NCBI GenBank assembly: GCA_948567375.1
Contig: OX419760.1
Location: 13,268,001-13,332,000 of the forward strand
Origin: Lunularia cruciata
Lineage: Eukaryota > Streptophyta > Marchantiopsida > Lunulariales > Lunulariaceae
Reading direction: 5' to 3'
DNA: 64,000 bases
The number at the start of each line of letters is the position of its first letter. Within the stretch, counting starts at the first letter, position 1. The notes beneath the pieces are model-generated. The model was not told the origin of the DNA. It made no database searches and saw only the letters and a list, made by a program, of their open reading frames with translations. A program made the translations under genes and the position numbers. Positions 32,881 through 45,199 of this stretch are shown piece after piece.

Positions 32881-34896
32881 TCCAATAGGACAACACGCGG
32901 TGTGAATTGTGCTCTCTCAAAGGCCGGTCTAGCTAGCAACTCCTCTAGTCTAGTAGCTACTACATGCCATAAACCACTGGTTGCTGAATGGATCCCATGC
33001 TCCTCAACCAAGTCAGCTCCACTACCAACCACCTCTGCTCTAGTAGTAGGAACCACATCATCCCTACTCTCACACATTGTGGCATCTAACCGGAACAATG
33101 AGGCTGGGTCAACTCCCAATGTAAACATGTCATTGGCCAAAAACAAAGGATGCCACATAATCAGCTGAACCGCCCCCAACATCATGCTAGACTCAATTTG
33201 TGTAGTAGCAGGTGGTTGACTAGCAAGTAGTCCATCATGCCCTCCATCACCACTTACCACACCTGCATTGGGATGTCTAGGAACCATGGATGTCATCTAT
33301 AATGCCTCAGATAGTATGAAAGACTGGGGAAGTCTGACCTGTCTCCTAACCTCTCCTCTTTGTAGATCCCACTCCACTGATGCTCCTCTAGGCTCTGGAG
33401 CACGTACTGCACTCCTAGTCACTACTGCAGATGCATCCACCTGTGCTGCTCCGCACATGAAGTCCAAAGCATCTCTATCACCAGCATATAAGGTGGAAGC
33501 CTCAACACCCAAATTTGATCTCCTCTAAGCAATGGCCATACAAGCCAATCTCTGCTCCAACACTCAATCCGAGTAGCCATAGTTGTATCAAAAGTAAGGG
33601 CAGGTACTACACTCCTACTAGGTGTAGATCCTCTACCACCACCTCTACCACCTCGTCCTCTATGAACTGGAGCTCCTCTACTACCTGCCATAGCAGCCCT
33701 ACCACTCCGTAACTCCAAGTGTAGGTCAAAACAGCGGTCACTAGTGTGACCAAATCTGTGGCAATGCTCACACTGCCTCTGTGCTGGCTATGATGCACCC
33801 GAGGTATCTGGTACACTACCATGAGTACATTCTCCCCAATGGTGAGGTCCACCACAAGTCCAACAAGCAACACCACTACTCACTGACTGTTGCTTACCCA
33901 AAAATGAAGGTAAGGGTCTAACTCCACTAGGCCCTTCACTCGCTCCATAGGATTTGGGCTATCCACTCTGTCCTCAAAAATCAACTGGGTGTGGTGCACT
34001 CTATTGCACTTTAGAAGAAGTCACAGCTGTGGATGAGGTCTCCCTACCAAATCCAAATGTCACCACCCTCTCCTCTACCATGTTGAGCTCAATACGCTCA
34101 GCCAAACCAAAGATTACTGCCAAAGTGGGCAAAGTAGCATGCAACAATGTACCATCACAAACTCTACATTGTAACTCCTTGTCCAATATCCTATAACAAA
34201 ACTGGACTGCCTGGGCCTCAGTAACTCTCTGAGTGAAACTGATCAGCCAACTCATGCAAGTGTATGCCTCACGTAGGCTCTCTCTAGCCTTCCGCTAGAA
34301 CTCTTGCAAGCTCCTCAGCTTGTCAATCCGCACTCCCTGGTAGTTCTGCCTCAAACATTGGAAGAACTCCACCATGGGGTTAAACCCCGGTACCACACCA
34401 CCTCCTATAGTGGTACCTCCACTTGTAGTAACACTATCTCCAGCTAGTGCACCTCCACTAGCTCCACCAACACTACTCGAGCTAGAACTCAAAGGTACAA
34501 CCAATCTACTCCTGGCCACCAAACTTGAAGTGATAGAGACATAGTTTGGAGACCAATACTGTCTCTATAACTTGATCTTCTCCAAATGAGCTCTCCTAAA
34601 CTCATGGTAGTCATCCATCGGCAGACCCTCCAGATGTTGAAACAACCCCTTCCATGCCATGAAGGGTGTAAACAAAGTTGGGTTCCGCATCTACTGCAGA
34701 TCATACCAATTATCGACTCCTAGATGAAGTCATCCAACTCAATGGTAACCATTGTACCTGAGTAACGCCTAGGGCATTTGGAGGCCCCATTAATCTTGTC
34801 CAAGTCCCACAACAATGGTGCGGATACACCAAGTGTCCTCTCAACCGAATCAGCTCCTATATCAAACTCCAACTCAAAGTCAATCTCCTCTCTCAT
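32881..34896 (-). pseudogene. gag of methyltransferase element copy 1
   Basis: The ATG at 34896 on the minus strand starts MREEIDFELEFDIGADSVER. After frame changes come a Ser/Gly/Thr-rich linker (34330-34500), a capsid stretch FFQCLRQNYQGVRIDKLRSL.. and FTQRVTEAQAVQFCYRIL (34070-34370), and two zinc knuckles: CWTCGGPHHWGEC (33827-33865) and CEHCHRFGHTSDRC (33731-33772). Past the knuckles a Gly/Arg-rich run (33600-33700) is typical of RNA-binding tails. The rest, to 32881, is a Gag-protease linker without known domain. Confidence 0.8.
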
Positions 34897-35401
34897 TGGG
34901 ACCTAAGATACAAGCTGATACCAAGTGCCACTCCAAGTAAACCCACTGGGTACTGCAAGGCTATCTCTTCTGAATCGCCAAAGAATTCCATTGTGACAAA
35001 GTAACCACAACAACAAACCAGAACCACCAACTACAACCGCAAGTCGCAACCACAAGTACCCCACCAAGTGCCAACACCACCAAGTGCCAATACCAACTAA
35101 GCACTACCCACTAATGTAACTCTAACTGAGATAACTACACTAGGAGAAAGTGCAACCTATAACCTGCCATCATAACATGCACTCTCATGGTCTATAGATC
35201 ATCACTTCTTGCCTCACCGGAGAGAAACAAAGGTAGTCTGATTGGTCATCACTCCAGCCTCACTACCGAGAGCACACCAGAGCACCAACGCTCAAAAGTC
35301 AAGGCACCTCACACAAACATGGTGCACAAATAGGAAATAGAGAATGGAGGGGGTCCAATCACAAGAAATCTAAAAAAAACCCTCCATCTCATAAAACAAT
35401 A

Positions 35402-35421
35402 CGGGATTGACTCTGCCACCA
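35402..35421 (-). other. Candidate primer-binding site of the methyltransferase element
   Basis: The minus strand reads TGGTGGCAGAGTCAATCC, similar at 10 of the first 13 positions to the initiator-Met site TGGTATCAGAGCC. Directly before it is an LTR-like end (..ATGCCA, then AA). The second minus copy has TGGTTGTAGAGTC at the same place (37998-38016). Confidence 0.5.
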
Positions 35422-35423
35422 TT

Positions 35424-36736
35424 TGGCATTTGATATAAGAGAAGTTCGTATCTAAGTCCTAAGCTACTAGGATCACCAAGAATGGAATCAAACTGCCTCT
35501 CCTAGGCAAAGCTACATGTGTATAGATAACAGTGGCACAGTCACTAGGACAACAAGTGAGGGTGGACAAGTTAGCTAGGGCACTAGTCTAGGAACAGGAG
35601 ATCTAAGGGTCAAACCCTGTTGTGTCCAATCTAGCAAGAAAGGCAGATTTTGTCAATGACCAAGATCTACTCTAAACTAGCAAGCCTCACGCTAGTAAGC
35701 TAGCCTGGGCCTTCGTAGCCTCTCATAGCCCAAAGCCTCGAAATACCAAAATTTAGCCAAATGAGGCCTTTCTTCTTGCTTCTTTGAACCTCCTCCAAAA
35801 TTTGGCAAAACTCCTCCAAACTTGCAAAACTCCTCCAAATCTGGCCAAACAATGAAACTCCTCCAAATCTGGCCAAAATTTGATGTAAACCCTAAGTTAA
35901 CTGACTACCAAATCCCCCGCTAACTCTTCACTCAAGCTAAATTGAAAACATAGGTTTCTCCAAATCACAAATTCACTAGAATAGCTTCACAACTCCACAT
36001 TCAATTTTACTTTCTGAGCCCAACTCGCAACAAATTGGTCCTGCCTTCACCTCTTGAGCTCAAAATCATAACCACCACTCAAAATTTGCTCCCTCTTTGC
36101 TCAAAAATTGGCCAGTGCTTTTGCACACCGTCTGCCTTATTGCCAAATCTACCTCAATTGAATGAGCTTCTGCACACTAGGGAAGAACTGAACTTGAATC
36201 GAGCTACCAACAATCCACCAAGCTTGGAGATACCTCCAACACTCAAAGTTCTTGCACCCAATTTCCCCCTAACCTCACTTCTTTGATGTAATTAGATTGT
36301 TTACCACTCTCAACTCAACTCAACTCAGATCAGTACTTGATCTGTCACTCTATAAATTGCCAACAACTAAGCATTGATTACAATCAAGCCATACCCACTC
36401 CAACATAGAGAATCCAGGTGATGCTCGTTGGCCTCTGCCCACCATAGCCAAGAACTCGAAGGCTCAACATCAAAGAAGTGAACTCTTTGGAGCTGCACTT
36501 CAAAAGTATACCCCCTGGACTTGAGCTAGGTCTGAACCCTAACAGTCCCGTTGATGGCACACTCGATGTTGCAAACGGTGCAAAAAGATGGTGGGCCCCA
36601 CCATGAAATCAGTACCCCAAACACAAATCTGACCATCGAAAAGTAGTCTATAAGTAACTGCCAAAATACCTCTAACTACTATCACTGGAACTCCAATGTC
36701 CGAGCATCTAGATGTGACACTACAAATGGCGTGACA
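35424..36736 (-). repeat. 5' LTR of methyltransferase element copy 1
   Basis: The outer 450 bp (36290-36736) are matched by 26994-27443; on the minus strand the LTR begins TGTCACGCC. If the primer site at 35402-35421 is right, the LTR is about 1.3 kb. The inner 860 bp have no match in the 3' LTR here, which is broken off, but they are shared with 38017-39000. Confidence 0.65.
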
Positions 36737-37559
36737 AAGGACAAGAGATAGTCTACTAAAAATTTTTCAGCCAATGACCTTGAAATAGAATTGATTGTTG
36801 AAATGCAAAGCTCTCAAAAGTCATGCTCAATAAGTAGTATTGAGAGAGATAGCTCACAATTTCTACTATGGAAGAAATATTGGACACAAGATAGGGAGAA
36901 TGGTATGTATTGGTACCAACTATACAAAGAACAATCACACAATCAACAAGAATAGAAGAACAAAGGAGTAAAATAGCTTTATTGAAATAGTAAGTAATCC
37001 ATATAAGTGCATGTCACCCATATTAAATTTTGAGTAGTATGAAGGTGTTACAAGTAAAATGTAAGGTAACATTAGCGAGTAGATCAAACTATAGTTCAAT
37101 GTCCACATCTTGCCTTATCCTAAACCTTAAGCTCAACACTAAATTATACTCTTATTGTGATTTCTACAAAAGGTGACATCCGAGGGTAATGATCTGCAAA
37201 ATGAAGTCAAATAGAGGACTCAATTTTACAAATAGATAAGCTCAATATGATGGAAACATTAAATTGAACGAGTGACTAAGGATTGTAATCAAGACATAAA
37301 AGTAGAACATATTGCAAGTGAAAAAAAAGGAAAACCTAAAATAGAAACTTGCAACCCTACAAAGAAATTTCTCAAGTGAGCTTAGATCCTGGAGAATGCA
37401 TGTCCAAGGAGAACATTGCATAAGATAGATAATAATAGAATCTTGTGATCCTTACAAAGAAATTTCTCAAGTGAGCTTAAACCCTTGGAGATTGCACATC
37501 CAAGGAAAAAATTGCAAATGAAAGCATGAAATATTACAAAAAGAAATTCTCAAATAATA
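36737..37559. other. AT-rich spacer with an 80-bp tandem duplication
   Basis: No gene is visible. Two units, about 37343-37425 and 37437-37518, share 'acaaagaaatttctcaagtg', 'agcttaga/aac cc..ggaga' and 'catccaaggaga/aaa'. The stretch separates two same-orientation copies of the methyltransferase element and may be the flank of copy 1. Confidence 0.5.
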
Positions 37560-39395
37560 ATTTAATCAACTTCCATGTCAAACTCTAAATTGGAATCAAT
37601 CTCCTCTTGCACTAGGACTTGAGATATGCACCACTCCGTTTAAACCCATTGCATACTACATCATGATACCCAAACCACAACTATAACCACTAAGTGCCAC
37701 CACCAAGAACCACCTACTAATGTAACTCTAACTATGATAATTACACTAAGAGGAAATGCAACCTATAAAGTGTGATCATAACACGCACTCTCATGGTCTA
37801 TAGGTCATCACTTCCTATGTCATTAGAGAGAAACATAGGTTATCTAACTGGTCATCTCTCCAACCTCACCACCTAGAGCACCAATGTTCTAAATATCAAG
37901 GCACCTCATGCAAACATGGTGCACAAGAAGTAGAGAATGAAAGAGGTCCCAATCACAAGAAATTGAAATGATAACCCTCCATCTCACTAATCAAAACTGG
38001 ATTGACTCTACAACCATTTTGCATTTAACATAATAAGAGTGCTTATCTACTCCTACATTACAAGGATCACCAAGGATAGGATCAAACTACCTCTCTTAGC
38101 CCAAGCTACATGAGTATATGTATCAATCTATCAGTCATTATGACAACAAGTGAGGGTGGACCAATTGGCCAAGGCACCAATCTAGGAACCAAATATTTGA
38201 GGTTCAAACCTTGTTGTGTCCAATTTTGAAGGTGGGTAGATTTTGGCACACAACTACCAAAACTTGACTAAATTGGCTAGCTATACACCAACAAGCTAGC
38301 TTGTTAGCTTGTTTAGGCCTTCATAGCCTCTGTAGCACACAACCTTATGCCTCATAGTCTCTAAAGGTCTTTTTTAAAGCCTTTTTCCTTGCCAATTTGA
38401 ACTTTCTCCAAATATGGCTAACCTTCACCAACTTGAGCACTAGCAAGGGCAATTTAGGAAAACTAGAGAAACCTCCAACTCTTGAAAACTTCTATCAATT
38501 TGACCTCTAAATCTAGACAACCTTTGCCAATTTGACAAACCTTCATTATAGTTGGATGACTACCAAATCCTTTGCCAAATGTCAAATCTGGCCAAATTGA
38601 GAGGATGAGACCTCCAAATCTCAAATTTGAAGGGATGGGTTCTCAAATCCAACTCAAATTTTGCACTTTGGGTTCAAGTTGTACCAAATTGAACTTTATT
38701 TCACCTCCTTGGGCTCAAATCAAACACCCTTTGTCTTAAGTTTACTCAATTTAGAGAAATTTGGGTAGCACTTCCACACACAATCTGTACCACTATCAAA
38801 TCTATAGCAAATCAATGCACTCAATCCACATAATTGGATGAAAACTTGAGTAACAACAATCATAGATACTAGTAATCACATCAGGTTAGAGATACCACCA
38901 ATACACTTAGTTTTGGTACTCTATTTCCTCTTCATTCTCACTTCTCTAATATAATCAATTCAATCTTAACTCAAATTTCACTTATTCAAATCACACTCAA
39001 CTCAGATAAAAAATCAATCCACAATTCAATGATCTATCAACAACATGCATTAATTATAATCAAGCCATACTAACTCTAGCTAAGAGACTCCATATGATGC
39101 TTGCCAGCCTTTGTCCCCCATAGCCAAGGATTCAAAGGCTCAACATTAGAGAAGTGAGCTCTTTAGAGCTGTACTTTGTAAGTACACTCCTTTGCTCAAC
39201 TTGGATCTCAAATCCTAATGATGTTATTGATAGTGCAATGCAAGTGAAGGTAGGTTCTATGGTATGATTATTAGCCCTTACAAAAAATCTGGCGACCCTT
39301 AAGTAGTCTCTAAGCAACTACAAATATAATTTTATTGCCAAGATTATCACTCCAACTTAAGCAAACTAACTTTGGGACTTCAAATGTTATGAAAA
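37560..39395 (-). mobile_element. Methyltransferase gypsy element, copy 2 (5' end only)
   Basis: It aligns collinearly with 34870-36736: the gag start region (37560-37620), leader, primer-site position (37998-38016) and LTR up to about 39395. It is more diverged than copy 1, and the rest of gag and pol is missing. It ends where the inverted plus-strand copy starts. Confidence 0.8.
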
Positions 39396-39424
39396 TGACT
39401 ACTATTAAAAATTTGGTTATACTA

Positions 39425-40990
39425 GTGACCAATGCTTGACTTACACCTATAGTTATGGAAGCAAGAAGTAAAGAAACCATGTGTCATGGAGGATGAGTTG
39501 GTGGTAGAGGAGCCACACTTATTAGGGATACAATAATTACCCTTGCTTTTGATATAGCCATGGCTACTTGGATTAAGTAATTGAAGCAAAGATTGGCTAG
39601 CATAGCTATAGCTTAAAGAAAATCAAATTTAGGTGTTGAAGCTTCCACCTCTCATGTTGGTGATAGAGATATCCTTGACTTCATGCATGGATCAGTAGTG
39701 GTAGATGCATTTGCCATTGTGACTAAGAATGAAATGCTTGCTTTTGAGCCTAGAGGAGCATTAGTGAAATTGGACCTATAGAGAGGGGAGGGTGGTAGAC
39801 AAGTCAGACTTCCTAAATCCTTCATATTTAAGGTACTATAAACTTCATCCATAGCTCTTAAATGCCTTAGTGCATATGTGCCACATGGATATAGAAGATA
39901 GGATGGACCAAATATAGGTTAACCACCTACTTCTACCAAGGCCTTGTCCAGCATGATGTTGGGAGTGGTCCAAATCAATTATGTTCTCTCCTTTTGTTCT
40001 CAACTAGTGATTTGTTTACATAAGGAGTTGATCTAACTCTAGTGTTTTCATTAGCTGTCATACTTTGTGTGAGTAGGGATGGTGTGGTTTCTACTTTTGG
40101 TGCAAAGGTGGTTGATGGTAGAGCCAACTTAGCTAAGGAGCATGGGATGTATTCTAGTACAAGTAGCTTGTAGTAAGCAACAACAACTAGATTGAAGGAA
40201 TTACTTAATAGACTTGCATTTGAGCAAGCTAAGTTCACAATTGTCTTATTGGACAAATAGAGGTAGGATTCTTTTAATTTGGTTGGACCTTCAAGGAATC
40301 CCATGGAGTGTCTTATTATACTTTGGTGCTCAGCCCCTTATGTTTGCAAAGGCTGCAGTTCATGGTCTTGGGCTATAGAGACCAATGATGATAGGTGACT
40401 ATTTTAGATCCATATATTTTTACGAGGTTGTTCTACACAATACAACACATGTAAGGAGTTATTGTTTAGTTTTAACCCAATCATCCAACTAATAGTTTTG
40501 TGATGAAAACCAATGCCATTGCAACAATAGCAGAGTTATATGACTTGTTAGTTGGTGGAGCAATATTATACTCTAAGGGTTTAAATATTGATCATTCAGC
40601 AAAGACAATTTACTACAGGCCAAGTTTGCAATCGGGTGATGGATGAATATTATGTTGCATACTTGTATGCTTCAATAATGGTAGTCTTGACTCACTATAG
40701 TCAAGTACCATGGCATCAATATCAACATTTATTGGTTCCATTACTTGGCCTTGTGAGTTACTTGAGAGGAATAATTATACAAAAGATACTCCAATACTAG
40801 AGGAGATCACTTGGATTTGGATTATGAGTGGAGTGGTTCTATCCACCTTGGATGTTTCATTGTAGATTTTTGACAAAGAGTTGTAGCATCATGCATATAG
40901 GTTGGTACACCAAGTTTGGAGTGGAGCCTTTGTACCACAAGTAGACCATTTGATGATCCTCTAGAGCCTATTACCTTATCCTCTTTGTAT
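39425..40990 (+). pseudogene. gag end and protease of copy 3
   Basis: The zinc-knuckle end is barely visible at 39425 (DQCLTYTYSYGS). The Gag-protease linker matches 32900-33700 of copy 1 in order. The protease region lies at 40330-40640 but its active-site triplet could not be read reliably. The whole is heavily broken. Confidence 0.6.
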
Positions 40991-40999
40991 ACCATACCT

Positions 41000-43060
41000 A
41001 TTTCTTGGTAGTATATAGTGGGGGAAGTATTCCTACTAGATTTGTTTGGTGGGATCAACATTAGACTAGTTGCAGTATTGTAGGCAAGAATATGTATTCA
41101 AAGGTACTTGTATATGGAGAGGGACAAGAATGCTAGAAAAGTCTATCTATATCATGTGGTATAATTGAAATTATGTTATCTTGGTGTTGATATATCACGG
41201 CATATTGATGTTAGCAATTAGGGTTACTAAAAGATCCTATGATCAAACATTTCCATGCTCAGGGTAAATGATCTAGAGAGACTTGGTACTTTTTATTTGG
41301 TGATTTCTAGATGGCCATGTTAATGACATACCCATGTGTAGGCAAGAAAGTTGTGTCTTGGAGTGGGGATACAAGATGTTATGAGAAAAGGGGAATTCAA
41401 TATAATAAGCAAGATAGAGTATATTCTTGCCTATAGTTCTTGCATGGTCTGCTATTTACTTGGCTCAGGGAGAAGATGTTGATGGGGTTCCCATAGCAGT
41501 TTGTAATTCCACTCAGATATGGGAACCTCTTGGAGATACTTACTCTTGGAGATAACTCTCAAGTTGGTCACCCTTGCAAGCTCTTCAGCCTTGTTGATAT
41601 GGTCTTTCATGCCTTTTTTGGGTAGAGTCTTATTTACTAGTTCTCTTATACACCATTCTACTTAGTTAGATAAGATGACAATTACATGAGTAATATTAAT
41701 ACATATACATGAGTAGTATCAATACACATACATGAGTAGTATCAATACATGACACAATAGGCAAGACTCAATAAAAATCACTCTTACATCTTATCATTCA
41801 AAAAATTTAGGTAGAGTAATGGCTTGTTTATTACCCTCAAATACTTAAATCTCTGGCCAACATCAATAATACATCCTTAATATATGCAAACTTGGTTCCT
41901 ATAGTCACAATGATACTCTCTTCTTGTAGGTAAATACAAGGTTATGAGAGATAAGTGAATCTACCATGAAAGAATCTCCTATGATAAATCCTTAGTTGGA
42001 AGATTACCCTCTAGTGGGAGAACATCCCACTTAAATAGCTACTCTAACCCTAAAAAGAATTTCTATCTTCCCTTAATTAGTTCTCTTCTTATAGCCACCA
42101 CCTCCTTGCACCTTGCACTATAAATGCCAAGGAGCTCTCCTCCCTTTGATATTCCTAGCCAAGATGCAACTACTATGAATATTGTTAGAGCACCGCTTAA
42201 GGCTTAATTACTGCCTACCTCTTTTTCTTTAATATAAGAACTTAATAAAAGAGCATCCATACTTCCTTAACTAGACAACCCATAGAGGAAGATCTCAAAA
42301 CACTTCTTCCTTTCTCTTGCAGCCTTGTGCATTGGATCCTACAATGCTTCACCATCTTGCACTACTATCTCATATATGGTTTCTTATCCTTAGCCTAGGT
42401 ACCTTTGCCCAGTCAACATTGTGTTGGCCAAGGATGGGGTTCATAAGATCCCAATTTTGGTATTTTTTGGGAGATGCTATGTATACTAAAACATCTTCAA
42501 GTTCATCAAGTCATTTCTCTAGCATACATTTTGGAAAACATCCCTTTGATGGATGACTCTTGCACACAAGTGATGGCAAGTACGTATCAAGTTTGGTCTT
42601 GGATTGCCTCTACCATGTTGTTGGATGGCACTAGAGTTGGATCTTGAGCACTATTATCTATTATTTGTCTTTGGTGGACAACCTTTTTTCCTAGAGAAGT
42701 TTTATAGCAGACCTATGATGGGATTTAACAATCAACTCATCTCATTATTGATGATATTCTAGATATTGAGTGCTAGGCTCAGAAGGTGGGAGTGGCTTGT
42801 AACATTGCCCAAAGCCACTTAATCTACACTCATGAGCTTCTCAGCTTCCCATGCTTATTAAGAGGAGGTCATGGACTTGTTTGGGACTCACAATTATAAT
42901 AATTGGTGGAATTCAACATAGATGAGAGAGAGCGGATGATGTGTTTTCATGCCAATATCACCGCCACTTTAGTAGTATCATGGGCATCTAAGCATCAAGT
43001 GTCAAGTCAAGCTATGGACTTTAATTTTTTGACCTCAATTGTGAGCCTTGGATTGGTTGA
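41000..43060 (+). pseudogene. DNA methyltransferase domain of copy 3, interrupted
   Basis: Motif I reads FLLDLFGGINIRLVAVL (41025-41075), then YLYMERDKNARKVYLYHVV (motif II). Motif IV reads LVISRWPC followed by two stops where Gln-Gly stood (41312-41326). After an insertion (about 41345-42425) the domain resumes: FWEMLCILKHLQVH, AYILENIPLMDDSCTQV (motif VI), PREVL, IIDDILDIE, GHGLVWDSQL and VEFNIDERERMMCFHANITAT (motif X-like, about 42905-42970). Matching motifs in an independent insertion show that the domain belongs to the element family. Confidence 0.85.
41345..42425. mobile_element. Insertion of about 1.08 kb within the copy 3 methyltransferase domain
   Basis: Absent from copy 1, and flanked by similar short sequences (tgtaggcaag and tgttggccaagg) that may be a decayed 9-10-bp target duplication. 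It contains three 23-bp tandem units at 41684-41752 (acatgagtagtatcaataca-like). No transposase or terminal inverted repeat was found. A small non-autonomous DNA transposon is possible. Confidence 0.5.
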
Positions 43061-43739
43061 GCATTGTAGGATATGCTTGACAAGCATCACCACTTGAACA
43101 CTTGTGAACTCTATGACTATCAAGACTATTCAAGCACATGCTAGGGGTGACAAGTTGAGTAGAAATATATTCTTGCTACACAACTAGTGGCTGATACTAA
43201 GAATGGTATACTTAGGTTATATATATACTTGGATTTCACTTGGGATATACCCTTGGTCTACTTGGGACCCGACTAGAAGACATGTGGAATTTGTAGCCAA
43301 AGTAGAGATAGTTTTGCACTTTGGGGTTGTGGATTCTAGCAATTGAGAGCATGAAAAAATTGCTCCCAAAATCCTGGTGTGGAAAATAGTCGATGCATCT
43401 TACAACTCTATAGTGATTATGGAGGATATTTGGGAGCCAAACATTGGACCCAAGCTTACTAGAGGAGAAAGATGGAAAGTTTGTATATTCTTGAGAAGCT
43501 ACACAAGTTATTTTGCTATCAAATTCAATATGAAGGATTTGGATGCTCTAAAAGGACATGGAATTTGATTGATTTGACTAGTGATACACCAATATTTTAC
43601 ATCCTTATAAATTGAAATACATGGAGAGAGCCTTGGTTAGGAGTCGAGACCTTTTTGAGGATGGTTTGGTGGATATCTCATATTAGACAGCATGCTTCAA
43701 CCATAGTGATCCCAACCAAGAAGTACATGCAACTACATG

Positions 43740-44420
43740 GATAAGAAGATGTATGGAGATTATTGCCATATCAACCAATAGACTATGGCTTATTGGTATA
43801 TATGCCTACACCAAAGGATATCTTTGATGAAATTGGGCATACAAAGGTCCTAGTACTTTGGATATTTGAGTAAGATACCATCAAGTGCCAATTAGAGAGG
43901 AAGATAAAGCCAAGATTAATTTTTGGGCTATTGATCCTCATGATAAGGATGTATTGTATCAATGGTGATTCTTACCATTTGGACTAAAGAACACTTTTGC
44001 TAGAGTTCTAGAGAGTCATGGACACTATTCTAGCAAGATTGGGTTTTACTTGGTGCTATATTGATGATATTATGGTATATGGATTTAATGCGGAGGAGCA
44101 TGAGTGATATTTGTTGGAGATGTTTGAGAGATTGAGATCTCATGGACTAAAATTACATCTTGGGAAGTGTAGATTCTTTGAAGAGCTTGTTGAGTATTTG
44201 GGTCACACTATCTATCCTTATAGATTTGGTGTTTAACAAACCAAGGTGGAGGTTATTGCATATATTTCTTGGCCTACAAATGTGAGTAGGGTGCAAGCAT
44301 TCCTTGGATTTGAAATTTTTTATTGCCAATATGTTAGAGGATTTAGTGCAATTGCCAAGGCCTTGAAAAAGCTCACAAAGTTAAAAAAGCTTACCCATGA
44401 GTAGTTTTGAGGAGATGAGT
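43740..44420 (+). pseudogene. Reverse transcriptase of copy 3
   Basis: It reads YMPTPKDIFDEI (about 43800), then stops. The catalytic box is CYIDDIMVYG (about 44060) with both Asp intact. Then come HGLKLHLGKCRFFEELVEYLGHTIYP, VQAFLGFEIFYCQYVRGFSAIAKAL and KKLT. Broken by stops at 43980 and 44105, among others. Confidence 0.85.
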
Positions 44421-44499
44421 AAGAGAGAGCTTTTGTAGAGCTCAAAGAGAAGCTTTCATCCTCCTTTATTCTCAAGTGAGTGATCAAAGGATACCCATT

Positions 44500-44850
44500 C
44501 CAAGTTCATACTAATTGGCATTTATTAGGGCTTGGAGTAGTGCTCATCCAACCAAGTGATGAGAGGAAGGAGTGTGGTGACCTATGCTAGTTGCTCCAAC
44601 AATTTGATGGAAGGCAATATAATTCATATGAGGAAGAGTGTTTAGTAGTAGTGTGGGCGGTAATACAATTTTTATATTACTTGTTTGGGAAACTCTTCAC
44701 TCTAGTCACTAATAATAAACCATTGAAGTGGTTGAGGGAGTTGGACAAGCTTTAAGGAAGCTTGTATAATGGGCTCTTATCTTATATGAGTACGATTTCA
44801 TGGTTGGTCACAAACTTGGAATGGTGAATTGTGATACATATGAGTTGAGT
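44500..44850 (+). pseudogene. RNase H of copy 3
   Basis: It reads LGLGVVLIQPSDERKEC, then QYNSYEEECLVVVWAVIQFL, YYLFGKLFTLVTNNKPLKWL. The catalytic Asp of the 'TDH/IDH' position is Asn here (VTNNKPL). It is collinear with 29420-29700 of copy 1. Confidence 0.82.
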
Positions 44851-45199
44851 AAAAACCCATGTACCAACCAACATGATAAGACAATAACATGTTTGAATGG
44901 TGAGATAGATGAAGAGATGGTATTAGGTTGGCATGCATACACAAAATATGTTTGTTGACTAGGGCTCTAATGGTATACTTATTATTATAGATAGGATTTG
45001 TTGAGATTATTGATCCAAAGTGTGGAGATATTAGTATATGTCAGCAAATATTCATTATGACATCTTGGTGATGGACTATCTTTGCATTGGTATTGTAGGT
45101 GGCATAGTTAGTGTCAAAGAGAGAGACCATATAGCTTCAACAAGCTAGATAGTTTAGATAGGAGGAAAAACATCTTCTTTGGATATGAGAAGATGGTAG

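Larger units (their letters stand above)
26994..36736 (-). mobile_element. Ty3/gypsy element with a DNA methyltransferase domain and PHD finger, copy 1
   Basis: On the minus strand the order is LTR (36736-35424), candidate primer site (35402-35421), gag with two zinc knuckles, aspartic protease, cytosine DNA methyltransferase, linker, RT, RNase H, integrase, PHD-type zinc finger, 3' untranslated end and a partial LTR (27443-26994). Stops and frameshifts are scattered over the coding region, so it is a fossil. The same order of extra domains is found in the plus-strand copy at 39400-47112. The about 9.7-kb length is large for gypsy, mainly because of the methyltransferase and its linkers. Confidence 0.88.

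Noticed and set aside
33268-33528. Plus-strand open frame of 86 codons
   Set aside because: It is the complement of gag in the minus-strand element; its similarity to 39652-39852 on the minus strand only reflects the two copies of gag.
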